A stretch of 64,000 bases of DNA from Collybia mongolica (GCA_013420905.1 JAAXNY010000005.1:1674001-1738000), one strand, 5' to 3'; numbered from the stretch's first letter, positions 52,038 to 60,467 are shown. Notes: generated from the sequence alone by a model not told the origin. A program made the numbers and translations.

Positions 52038-52316
52038 ACACATGTGATGTGCTCTCAGAAGTGAGACTCCAGGAGCCTCGCATTCCTGAGTACCTCCTCT
52101 ATAATATATATAGATCCACACACATTGGATGTACTGCCAGAAGTGAGACTCCAGGAGCCTTGCATTTCTGAGTACCTCCTTCTTTATACATCTAGCTATA
52201 CACACATGTCATGTGCTCTCCAAAGCAAGGCTCCAGGAGCCTTGCATTTCTGAGTACCTCCTCATAATATATTTAGGTATACACACATGTAATGTGCTCT
52301 CCAATGTGAGGCTCCC
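52038..52316. repeat. Tandem repeat, 82-bp unit, about 3.5 copies
   Basis: A unit reading ACACATGTnATGTGCTCTC...CTCCAGGAGCCTTGC...TGAGTACCTCC recurs with anchor points (ATGTGCT-like) at 52046, 52128, 52210 and 52291, a period of 82, 82 and 81. A diverged partial copy seems to precede it from about 51985. Units differ by scattered substitutions, so the array is not young. Each unit contains the near-palindrome CTCCAGGAG. Confidence 0.8.
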
Positions 52317-52567
52317 AGGTCACTCTCACCTCTGTGAATGAATCTGGAGCCTGCCATGGCATCTAACACTCTGTACCTTTATAAAATGTATAGAATACAA
52401 GCTATTTATATATAGAAATTTTTGTATCCAACCAATTTCCTGTGCCCTTTCCCATAGTTGTGGGCCTGACTATCAAAAAACAATACACTTGATCAAAATC
52501 ACCTTCTTGAGCCTCCCTGTAAAACTCAGGATGTTTATTTGTTGTTCTGAGGTGAGGATCTTATTTG
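52317..52567. other. Non-coding flank of the inverted duplication
   Basis: AT-rich sequence between the tandem array and the outer end of the left inverted-repeat arm. No feature recognised. Confidence 0.5.
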
Positions 52568-52584
52568 CACTGTGAAACTGGAGA

Positions 52585-52905
52585 TGGATGAAATTCAACC
52601 CATATTTCATCCCCTTAAGTAATGAATTTAACACATTAATATACGAATTTCATCCCAAAGATGTATGAAAAAACACCCTCTGTGGAGGGAAAAAAAGGAG
52701 GAAAAACCCCCCCTTAAGGTATGATTTAGTGGATGAATTTCATACAAAATTTGTCTGTATTCATACTCCTGATTGTCGAGGCTATGGGATGAATTTCATA
52801 CCATGATAGGTGAAAATAATAGCCTTTGTAGGGATGAATTCCATACCATTGCAGGTGAGAATAATAGCTTTTGTGGGGATTGATTTCATGCTATTTACAT
52901 CACTT
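52585..52905. repeat. Block of ATGAATTTCAT-type short palindromes
   Basis: Contains repeated copies of GGATGAAnTTCATnCC-like palindromes (for example near 52590, 52640, 52730, 52790 and 52833) separated by 30-60 bases. The same block is mirrored at 57600-58030 and a related block occurs at 54240-54500. Confidence 0.7.
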
Positions 52906-53020
52906 AAATTCAAATTCATTCTTTCTTCCCTGTTATCAATAAACACACTTCATCCATTTTGTACAGTTAAGGTTTAGCATCCATAAGATCTAAGGTATTG
53001 TAATTTGAATGCTCTATCAA

Positions 53021-53842
53021 CTAGTATACTGCTGATTCATATCCCTCATTCTGAAGTTCCTGATCACCAGCATTACCAACCAGACTGCAAACACAACACT
53101 GTGATTTGTTAGAATCATGTATTGAGATTAGTAATGAGAAAACTTACCCAAATGGCCCCATATAAATCCTTGTCATCCTGAAGCTGCACCTGGAGACAGA
53201 ACCCATTTCCAGTGATGCCACACAGTGGGCATGGAATAGGACTCCCTACTTTTTCTTTAGCATGAACAACTTTACATAAGGTGGTGAGTTTGGCTGGTCA
53301 GATTAGTATAATAAAGATAAAAAAAAATTAAGTAATGGGTGGAAGTTGTTGGTCTTTGTTCATGCACTGCCAGACTGCCCATTGTCCTTGTTGACCTCAT
53401 TGTAATGAAGTCATCTGTAAAACGGGTCAATGTTAATGTGCTTTGGATTAGATTGGATAGACAGACATACTGAGACCCCCTCATTGTCCACCTGCACTTT
53501 GAGGTCAACAAAGTGGTATACCATGTTGAGGACATTGTCAGGCATGGTCTTGTCCTGCATACCAATGATGTCCTTAGGTTTCCTGTAGGATCATTATTAG
53601 CATTTATTAAAATTCATAATAAAGCCTTATAGTTTGTATCGGAATCTAAATGACTACTACAAGTATTACTATAGTAATTGTAATCTATCAATGAAGAGTG
53701 CTTACTACGAGGGGGAGGATGGGAGGCAGCCAACACACAATGGTGGTGGTACGAGAGCAAGAGGAAAAGCATGTGAAAGTGGCTGCCAACACATGATATA
53801 GCTTGGAATGTTCAGCTGTCGGGCATCTTGGTCAACGGGGCC
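53021..53842 (-). pseudogene. Unidentified gene relic, left-arm copy
   Basis: The mirror copy of the relic at 56626-57447, with the same exon-like frames on the minus strand. It cannot encode a continuous protein: the first exon-like frame runs straight into a stop and the second ends in TGA. See the right-arm entry for content. Its preservation in both arms reflects recent duplication, not independent constraint. Confidence 0.4.
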
Positions 53843-53934
53843 CTGTGATCAAATGTGGGAATGCTGACAAATTTTATTTATTCAAATTGTATATTATCTG
53901 TTATTAATAGGAGGCTGAAAAATGTGCACCCCAC

Positions 53935-54012
53935 CAGGTTCGAACGGTCACAGGGAGGATCATTACATAATATTAAAATATTTGGCATGGGTAACCACTG
54001 GGCAAGACAGGC
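53935..54012 (-). repeat. tRNA-like (SINE-like) pol III promoter sequence, left-arm copy
   Basis: Complement of the right-arm copy at 56461-56535. It carries a B-box-like GGTTCGAAC at 53937-53945 and an A-box-like segment near 53996-54006 on the minus strand. It lies within the inverted repeat and is not a functional tRNA gene, because no cloverleaf can be drawn. Confidence 0.4.
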
Positions 54013-54239
54013 ATTCCCAGCTGAGAGATAAATGGCCTCAAGTTGACAAAAACAGGTCACATGATATTGAGGCATGTGCCATGGTCACATTACCATTGCC
54101 ATGCCTTCGTTGATTACTTTTAACCACATCAACAACATCCACCAAACCGCCAACACACCCAACGCCACCCAACACCATCCAATGCCAACCAATGCCCAAT
54201 GCCACACTGTGCACCTGGTGGGGGTGGTTTTTCCCCCAC

Positions 54240-54500
54240 TTAATGGATGAAAAGGGTTTTTCCTAAGTTTAGTGGATGAAATTAAGGGGTATGAAAATAG
54301 GATGAAATTTCATCCCACATATTTCATCCTTTAAGAGGGTGAAATTGTACTGTTAAAATACCATCTATTAATGGAATGAATTTCATCCCATAAGGGGTGA
54401 AAAATATGGGATGATTTTCATCTAATAAAAGGGGTGAATTTCATCCCATAAAAAGGGATGTATGGGATGATTTTCATCCAATAAAAGGAGATGTATAGGA
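54240..54500. repeat. Second block of ATGAAATTCATCCC palindromes
   Basis: Six or more copies of TGAATTTTCATCC / GATGAAATTTCATCCC within 260 bases. It is related to the blocks at both arm ends but located in the spacer, with no partner on the other side of the spacer. Confidence 0.65.
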
Positions 54501-54544
54501 TAATTTTCCTGTATTTTACAGTCCCCCACATGTCCTTGTGGACT

Positions 54545-54583
54545 CTGCACAGACTCTGCATGGACTCCACAGAGTCTGTGCAG
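54545..54583. repeat. Perfect 14-bp hairpin
   Basis: CTGCACAGACTCTG at 54545-54558 and its exact complement CAGAGTCTGTGCAG at 54570-54583 flank an 11-base loop. It is embedded in a wider GACTCTG-rich stretch. Function unknown. Confidence 0.75.
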
Positions 54584-55272
54584 ACTCACTTACTTTCTTT
54601 TACTATTATAAATTACTTACTTACATATAAGAGTTTACTTACTATTTTATTTACTAATGTTCTACATACATTGATAGGATAAGATCATATATTGATAGTG
54701 AACATGATACATTAATAGTAAATACATAATTTAATATGGGTGGGGGCCCCCGCCACCCCTGTCATCCTTGTCAGCCCCCATGGCATTGTCAGTGGCCTGG
54801 GTTTCAGCAGCAGCGCCACTGGCCGCTTTTCTTGTTGTCGTCCCCATTGTCATCATTGTCCTTTGTCGTTATTGTCATCCTCATGGTGGTGGTTGTTGTC
54901 TTGTCCTCATTGTAGTTGCTGTCATTGCACCATCGTTGGTACCGCTGCTGCCACTGCTGCTGCTATCTTCATCGTTGTTGTCATCTTCCTCAGGTATTGT
55001 CTTGATATCCAAGTGTCGCAGATGCCCAGTTGTTGTTCAGGTGACTTTGCCCTGCAGTGGCAGGGTGGGCATGGTGGCTGATCATGCATGAGGTGGGGGT
55101 GCAATGCTGGCGGTTCCTGCATCAAGCGCACGCTCAGTCCTGGGATGGGCTATTAGCAACAGGAGTGATAAAAAAAAAACATGCATGCTGCTGGGACACC
55201 CTGAGTGTTGGCGGCCATGTCCTCCTCATTGCGGGTTCCTGAGGTTTTCCTGGGGGGGGATGTGCTGCGTGG

Positions 55273-55285
55273 TGAGTGCATAGGT
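55273..55285. repeat. Target-site duplication, left copy
   Basis: GAGTGCATAGGTG, 13 bases, repeated exactly at 56122-56134 immediately after the poly(A) tail of the retrotransposon fragment. Confidence 0.9.
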
Positions 55286-55762
55286 GCATCCTCGCCACCT
55301 CGACACGCGTCAAGGTGGGGGGGGGCACCAGTTATATCTGCTGACTTCGCTAGGAGCGGGGCAGTCACACGCATGCTTGACAGCTGGAAGTCCCTATTCC
55401 AGTCCTCAAAGTACATTGGCAAGAACTTCCTCCCTCTCTATGAGAAGAAGGACACCCCACTCACTCCAACCCATGTCAATAGTGGGCCCTGGATGCGTAA
55501 GACCGGACATAGTCATGGTCTCACCGCACGCTTAACACGCTGCGTAACTGGACATGCCCCCATAGGGACATTCCGATCTCGGTTCTTCCCTGAAGAGCCC
55601 ACAGCCTGTAGGTGCGGATTCCCTATGGAATCTGTGCCACACGTACTTTGCCACTGCCCGTCTCACACACGGGGAACACCCCCGAAACAACAGCTGCTGT
55701 ACAAGTGGCTGGTGGATTTCCTTGAAGCGAATGAGACTGCGTTTGCATTTGATGTTCCTTAG
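55286..55762 (+). pseudogene. C-terminal fragment of LINE ORF2 (zinc-knuckle end)
   Basis: Open frame of about 158 codons inside the retrotransposon, ending at a TAG (55760-55762) after NETAFAFDVP. It is complete from the truncation point to the natural stop with no internal stops, which suggests a fairly recent copy. The frame also opens 81 bases upstream into flanking DNA by chance. The domain is the RNase-H-proximal Cys/His region; no enzyme domain is present. Confidence 0.8.
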
Positions 55763-56098
55763 TCCAACTCAGGCTGGGGGCGGTACACCGTGTTAGGTGG
55801 ATTCGTGTTATGAGGTGTGCCTCGCGTTTCTTCCGGACCGGGATAATCAGTGGACTTGATCCACTTCCTGCTGCGGTGCACCGTGGCGGGGGGCCAACCC
55901 CCTGGCGTAGCTTGACCCTTACCGGTCTGCATAAAATGGGTCTTTGACCCGCGACACTCCTGGTGTGACTTTGGCCACCCTGGGACACCTCAGCTTGACG
56001 GCGCTTTGTCTTTCGTCCCCTCCACCCTCTATCCCATAATTACTTTGCAAAGTGAGCAACGCATGTATTAGGTACAATCACTATATAAAATGTTGAAA

Positions 56099-56121
56099 CA
56101 AAAAAAAAAAAAAAAAAAAAA
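56099..56121 (+). repeat. Poly(A) tail of the LINE fragment
   Basis: A run of about 23 adenines directly before the right target-site duplication marks the 3' end and orientation (plus) of the retrotransposed copy. Confidence 0.95.
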
Positions 56122-56134
56122 GAGTGCATAGGTG
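56122..56134. repeat. Target-site duplication, right copy
   Basis: GAGTGCATAGGTG, exact match to 55273-55285. Confidence 0.9.
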
Positions 56135-56460
56135 AGCAATGTTCTGGGACTCACCTCCCTCCACCCCTCAGGGCGCCCTTTCCCGCCGTCCCCTTGGGCC
56201 ATGTCCTTTTCCACTGTTCCCCCCACCTCCCTTGGCCTTGTTGTTTGCCATTTGTGCGTCTCTGGGTGCTTTGGGGACCTATTTGCTGGCATAGTGCGTT
56301 GGGCATTGGTTGGCGTTGGGTGTGTTGGGTGTGTTGGGTGCATTGGTGGTTTGGTGGATGTCGTTGATGTGGTTGAAAGTAATTAACAAAGGCGTGGCAA
56401 TGGTAATGTGACCTGTTTTTGTCGACTTGAGGCCGTTTATCTCTCAGCTGGGAATGCCAG

Positions 56461-56535
56461 TCTTGCCCAGTGGTTATCCATGCCAAATATTTTAATATTA
56501 CGTAATGATCCTCCCTGTGACCGTTCGAACCTGGT
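56461..56535 (+). repeat. tRNA-like (SINE-like) pol III promoter sequence, right-arm copy
   Basis: An A-box-like TTGCCCAGTGG at 56463-56473 and a B-box-like GTTCGAACC at 56523-56531 lie about 50 bases apart in the order expected of a tRNA or tRNA-derived SINE. TGGTTA after the A box also recalls a tRNA D-arm. No clean acceptor stem pairs, so a decayed tRNA-derived SINE is more likely than a tRNA gene. Inference from two motifs. Confidence 0.4.
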
Positions 56536-56625
56536 GGGGTGCCCATTTTTCAGCCTCCTATTAATAACAGATAATATACAATTTGAATAAATAAAATTTG
56601 TCAGCATTCCCACATTTGATCACAG

Positions 56626-57447
56626 GGCCCCGTTGACCAAGATGCCCGACAGCTGAACATTCCAAGCTATATCATGTGTTGGCAGCCACTTTCACATGCT
56701 TTTCCTCTTGCTCTCGTACCACCACCATTGTGTGTTGGCTGCCTCCCATCCTCCCCCTCGTAGTAAGCACTCTTCATTGATAGATTACAATTACTATAGT
56801 AATACTTGTAGTAGTCATTTAGATTCCGATACAAACTATAAGGCTTTATTATGAATTTTAATAAATGCTAATAATGATCCTACAGGAAACCTAAGGACAT
56901 CATTGGTATGCAGGACAAGACCATGCCTGACAATGTCCTCAACATGGTATACCACTTTGTTGACCTCAAAGTGCAGGTGGACAATGAGGGGGTCTCAGTA
57001 TGTCTGTCTATCCAATCTAATCCAAAGCACATTAACATTGACCCGTTTTACAGATGACTTCATTACAATGAGGTCAACAAGGACAATGGGCAGTCTGGCA
57101 GTGCATGAACAAAGACCAACAACTTCCACCCATTACTTAATTTTTTTTTATCTTTATTATACTAATCTGACCAGCCAAACTCACCACCTTATGTAAAGTT
57201 GTTCATGCTAAAGAAAAAGTAGGGAGTCCTATTCCATGCCCACTGTGTGGCATCACTGGAAATGTGTTCTGTCTCCAGGTGCAGCTTCAGGATGACAAGG
57301 ATTTATATGGGGCCATTTGGGTAAGTTTTCTCATTACTAATCTCAATACATGATTCTAACAAATCACAGTGTTGTGTTTGCAGTCTGGTTGGTAATGCTG
57401 GTGATCAGGAACTTCAGAATGAGGGATATGAATCAGCAGTATACTAG
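56626..57447 (+). pseudogene. Unidentified gene relic, right-arm copy
   Basis: Exon-like pieces with coding character but no continuous product. 56626-56760, after a CACAG acceptor, reads GPVDQDARQLNIPSYIMCWQ then PLSHAFPLALVPPPLCVGCL and runs into TAG-TAAGC. 56887-57054, after CTACAG, reads KPKDIIGMQDKTMPDNVLNM, VYHFVDLKVQVDNEGVSVCL, SIQSNPKHINIDPFYR and ends TGA. Near 57205-57300 a frame contains a CPLCG knuckle, followed by GTAAGT. After TTTGCAG a last piece ends ELQNEGYESAVY at TAG 57445-57447. I do not recognise the protein. It may be a captured host or transposon gene; stops at the donor positions suggest decay or a mis-set frame. Confidence 0.4.
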
Positions 57448-57599
57448 TTGATAGAGCATTCAAATTACAATACCTTAGATCTTATGGATGCTAAACCTTA
57501 ACTGTACAAAATGGATGAAGTGTGTTTATTGATAACAGGGAAGAAAGAATGAATTTGAATTTAAGTGATGTAAATAGCATGAAATCAATCCCCACAAAA

Positions 57600-58030
57600 G
57601 CTATTATTCTCACCTGCAATGGTATGAAATTCATCTCTACAAAAGCTATCATTCTCACCTGTAATGGTATGAAATTCATCCCATAGCCTTAAAAATTTAT
57701 AGTAATGTTACCCCAAAAAACATTGCTATTTTCGCCCATCAAGGTATTAAATTAATCCCATATTGGTAGGAATTACCTCCCACAATGGTTGTTTTTTCCA
57801 CCTATGGTGGAATGAAATTCATCCCATAGTCTCAACAATCAGGGGTATGAATACGGACAAATTTCATATGAAATTCATCCACTAAATCATACCTTAAGGG
57901 GGGTTTTTCCTCCTTTTTTTCCCTCCACAGAGGGTGTTTTTTCATACATCTTTGGGATGAAATTCATATATTGATGTGTTAAATTCATTATTTAAGGGGA
58001 TGAAATATGGGTTGAATTTCATCCATTTCC
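57600..58030. repeat. Palindrome block at the right arm end
   Basis: Seven or so ATGAAATTCATCCC-type units, mirrored from 52585-52905 but with about 140 bp more sequence (additional units around 57690-57810). Confidence 0.7.
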
Positions 58031-58855
58031 AGTTTCACAGTGGGAAGAAGCTTGCAGGCATGCATAGTATCACCGCCCTCCAGGTGGTATACTCAGCTGT
58101 ATTGATGGAATTGCATCACTTGTGGTATAAGCTGTCGAATCACTGATGGGGATTTCTCGAGGCGGGTAGCCAATGTCGCTGTGAGCACCATCCATAGGGA
58201 ACAAGAGAGGCTTGCTGCAGGTCCTTTTGGTGGGGTGAGGATGTGTAATGGATCTTAACTATAATTATTGAAGGACTGCATAGTATGATAAACAATGTAC
58301 ATTCATCTAATTTGAAATCCTGATCATGGGACTTCGCAGGTAAGACCTGAAGTTTGCCTTGTAAATTGTAGAGAAGAGTTATGTGTGCCAACTGGGCACA
58401 TGAGGTGATATAGTTATTGATGCTCGCATAAGGAAACTGTTGGCTCTTGACATGGCAGAGGATATCACCACAGTAGCGCTCCATTGGAAATGCCCAATAG
58501 GCCCAGACTGGACCCATGGCCCTGACAGTTGGTGCAATATGGAGTAGTGTGTGAATTGTGAGGGGGCAAGTTGATACGTGCAGTGGGTCATATTTATAAT
58601 ATAGGCTGTTAATATATATATCAGAAAATGACCTCTGGGTTGTGAGAAGTGCTTACCACTCATACACCTCAACCCAATCCTGAAACCCCCTTTCAAGCTC
58701 ATCTATTTGATTTTGTGTAATTTCAAATTGGAGGCAAATTGTTAACAGTCTAACTAGTTTAATAAAGTGCTTATAGTATTGGGGATGTACAAATTGGCCT
58801 TTAAGGAGAGTTGGCGCAATGTAAAATGTCCAGACTGAATATGTTTCTGCAATCA

Positions 58856-58857
58856 TA
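58856..58857. repeat. TA target-site duplication, left
   Basis: TA immediately before CAGTGGCTC; its partner is at 60466-60467. TA duplication is diagnostic of Tc1/mariner insertion. Confidence 0.9.
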
Positions 58858-59068
58858 CAGTGGCTCAAAAAACTGCCCCAATGTTTGTACATTTTTGAAA
58901 GATCAATATGGTATGAAGTGCTGACATAAGCAGGGGACCTGGGGTAATTATGTAAGATACTATGACATCGTGGCTTTCCAATGGACCCTGGATCATGTGA
59001 TTTGGATCAATATCCATTAAGCTATAAGCCAAACAAAATGGTTACTTATTGGGGCAGTTTTTTGACCC
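58858..59068. repeat. Left terminal inverted repeat of the Tc1 element (~211 bp)
   Basis: Matches 60255-60465 in inverse orientation. The outer roughly 155 bases are identical by eye and about five differences fall in the inner part. The outermost motif TCAAAAAACTGCCCCAAT recurs at the inner end in opposite orientation (ATTGGGGCAGTTTTTTGA). Confidence 0.92.
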
Positions 59069-59218
59069 TTATCTTATTTTCCATTATTCTGGCATTTATG
59101 ATCCAATGCAAGAACATTATGGACTGTGGGAAGAATAAACAATGTCATGTGACTTTATTTGTATCAATTTGACATGTTGGAATTGGTTCAATCATCTTCT
59201 TGACCTCTTACCACCATC

Positions 59219-60238
59219 ATGAAAGCCATTTCTACTGCTCAGCACAATACTGTTGTTTCTCTCCTCAACGAGGGCTATTCTCAGCGTCAAATCAAGGAGA
59301 AAACTGGTCTAGGGAAGGGTACCATCAGTAGGATCAGCAAAGATGTGGATGGAAACAAAGAAAACAACCTTGGTGGCCGCCCCTCCAAGCTGTCTGTTCA
59401 TGACAAACAGTCAATTATTCGTCAAATCAAGTCAGGGAAGCTTGATAATGCAGTTCAGGCTACCCAATTCATCAATGGCATCATCCCCAATCCTGTCACA
59501 CCCCAGACAGTCAGAAATGCACTCAAGGAAAATCAATTTTATGCTGCTACAAAGAGGAAAGCTCCTCTTCTCAAACGAGCCCATCGCATCCGGCGTCTCC
59601 AGTTTGCAAAATATCATGAAAGCTGGACTGTGGAGGACTGGAAAAGGGTTCTATGGACAGATGAGACCAAAATCAATAGGATTGGGTCAGATGGAAAGGT
59701 TTATGTCTGGAAACAAAGGGGAGAACCACCGTCTGATAGAACAACATCACCTACTGTCAAACATGGAGGAGGAGGAAACCTCATGGTATGGGGTTGTATG
59801 GGGTGGAATGGAGTGGGAAAGCTCATAGAGGTGCAGGGGAACATGGACAAGGTTCAATACTGTGAAATTTTGGAGAGTGGAGTTCAGGAAAGTTTTGAGA
59901 AGTTGGAAATGGTGGATGGCGAGCGCTACTTTCAGCAAGATAACGACCCCAAACACACATCTGGACTGGCCACACAGTGGTTTGAAGACAACAACATTCA
60001 AGTCCTTGGCTGGCCTGCCCAATCCCCTGACATGAATCCAATAGAACACCTTTGGGAACATCTCAAGCGCCGTCTTAAAGAATATCCGACACCACCCAAA
60101 GGAGTACATGAGTTGTGGGATAGATTGGCTGAAGAGTGGGGTGAAATTCCACCAGAGGTATGCCAAAACCTGATAGAAAGTATGCCCAGGCGGATACAAG
60201 CAGTTATAAAGGCAAAAGGTGGTCATACAAAGTATTAG
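59219..60238 (+). CDS. Tc1-family DD34E transposase
   Basis: 339 residues, the normal length. The N-terminus has two helix-turn-helix units: TVVSLLNEGYSQRQIKEKTG then LSVHDKQSIIRQIKSGKLDN, with the GRPS linker (AT-hook-like) between them. The catalytic domain has the first Asp in VLWTDETKINRIGSDGK, the second in YFQQDNDPKHTS and the Glu in PDMNPIEHLWEHLKRRL, with 34 residues between second Asp and Glu. The enzyme excises and inserts the element at TA. No nuclear-localisation signal is obvious beyond basic residues in the linker. No stops, frameshifts or introns. The start is the only early ATG, 150 bases after the left repeat. Confidence 0.95.
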   Translation: MKAISTAQHNTVVSLLNEGYSQRQIKEKTGLGKGTISRISKDVDGNKENNLGGRPSKLSVHDKQSIIRQIKSGKLDNAVQATQFINGIIPNPVTPQTVRNALKENQFYAATKRKAPLLKRAHRIRRLQFAKYHESWTVEDWKRVLWTDETKINRIGSDGKVYVWKQRGEPPSDRTTSPTVKHGGGGNLMVWGCMGWNGVGKLIEVQGNMDKVQYCEILESGVQESFEKLEMVDGERYFQQDNDPKHTSGLATQWFEDNNIQVLGWPAQSPDMNPIEHLWEHLKRRLKEYPTPPKGVHELWDRLAEEWGEIPPEVCQNLIESMPRRIQAVIKAKGGHTKY

Positions 60239-60254
60239 ATAGAAAATTAATAGA

Positions 60255-60465
60255 GGGTCAAAAAACTGCCCCAATGAGTAATCATTTTGTTTGGCCTATA
60301 GCTTAATGGGTTTTGATCCAAATCACATGATCCAGGGTCCATTGGAAAGCCACGATGTCATAGTATCTTACATAATTACCCCAGGTCCCCTGCTTATGTC
60401 AGCACTTCATACCATATTGATCTTTCAAAAATGTACAAACATTGGGGCAGTTTTTTGAGCCACTG
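60255..60465. repeat. Right terminal inverted repeat of the Tc1 element (~211 bp)
   Basis: Inverse of 58858-59068, beginning GGGTCAAAAAACTGCCCC at the inner end and finishing GAGCCACTG at the outer end. It also holds two copies of the CTGCCCC-containing motif in opposite orientation. Confidence 0.92.
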
Positions 60466-60467
60466 TA
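60466..60467. repeat. TA target-site duplication, right
   Basis: TA directly after CACTG, partner of 58856-58857. Confidence 0.9.

Larger units (their letters stand above)
52568..54203 (+). repeat. Left arm of a large inverted duplication
   Basis: This arm is the reverse complement of 56296-58042. The outer end begins CACTGTGAAACTGG, which ends the right arm as its complement at 58042. Around the middle the match is almost perfect: a 97-codon frame is identical between 53272-53565 (minus) and 56903-57196 (plus), and other stretches differ by single bases. The left arm has a roughly 28-bp extra segment near 54066; the right arm has about 140 bp more in its palindrome-rich outer part. The inner boundary is approximate. 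No target-site duplication flanks the whole structure. It may be a foldback element or an inverted segmental duplication. Confidence 0.9.
54204..55272. other. Spacer of the inverted duplication, left part
   Basis: Non-coding. 54240-54500 is rich in ATGAAATTTCATCCC palindromes like those in the arm ends. 54545-54583 is a perfect hairpin. 54720-55000 is an imperfect GTN/GCT trinucleotide-like stretch that opens spurious frames. No gene is supported. Confidence 0.55.
55286..56121 (+). mobile_element. 5'-truncated non-LTR (LINE) retrotransposon with poly(A) tail
   Basis: An 836-bp insertion bounded by a 13-bp target-site duplication and ending in a run of about 23 A (56099-56121). Its coding part is the C-terminal end of a LINE ORF2: DSWKSLFQSSKYIGKNFLPL ... 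TARLTRCVTGHAPIGTFRSR, then the Cys/His knuckle CRCGFPMESVPHVLCHC. The reverse transcriptase core is missing, so it was dead on arrival through 5' truncation, the usual result of target-primed reverse transcription. About 335 bases of 3' UTR lie between the stop at 55762 and the tail. The knuckle is of the C-x-C-x(7)-H-x(4)-C type found at the end of many fungal LINE proteins. Confidence 0.9.
56296..58042 (-). repeat. Right arm of the large inverted duplication
   Basis: Reverse complement of 52568-54203. Central parts are base-for-base the same apart from rare differences. The outer part (57600-58030) has about 140 bp of extra palindrome-rich sequence. The outer end (CCAGTTTCACAGTG) stops at 58042, only 28 bases from the likely stop codon of the Tnp2-family gene. 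A transcript through both arms could fold into a stem of about 1.6 kb. Confidence 0.9.
58858..60465 (+). mobile_element. Tc1/mariner transposon, apparently intact
   Basis: A 1,608-bp element with CAGTGGCTC...GAGCCACTG ends, roughly 211-bp inverted repeats, TA duplications and a single intron-less 339-codon transposase. It is inserted into the Tnp2-family gene. Near-identity of the repeats and the clean open frame indicate a recent insertion that could still be mobile. This shows the Tc1 is younger than its host copy. Confidence 0.95.

Noticed and set aside
53272..53565. 97-codon frame shared by both arms as a real protein
   Set aside because: It is an alternate frame over the relic; the other frame (MQDKTMPDNVLNMVYHF) has better protein character, and identity between arms only reflects DNA duplication.
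54740..55091. Overlapping 107-113-codon hydrophobic frames
   Set aside because: Produced by an imperfect trinucleotide-like stretch (GTC/GTT/GCT); both have Val/Ser/Cys runs typical of repeats rather than proteins.
55205..55285. N-terminal extension of the LINE frame
   Set aside because: The frame upstream of 55286 lies in flanking DNA outside the target-site duplication and is open only by chance.
56461..56535. Functional tRNA gene
   Set aside because: A- and B-box-like motifs are present, but acceptor and anticodon stems do not pair, so I keep it as a tRNA-like repeat.
52568..58042. Whole inverted structure as one DNA transposon with terminal inverted repeats
   Set aside because: Ends CACTGTGAAACTGG...CCAGTTTCACAGTG look right, but no matching target duplication flanks them, so I report it as an inverted duplication only.
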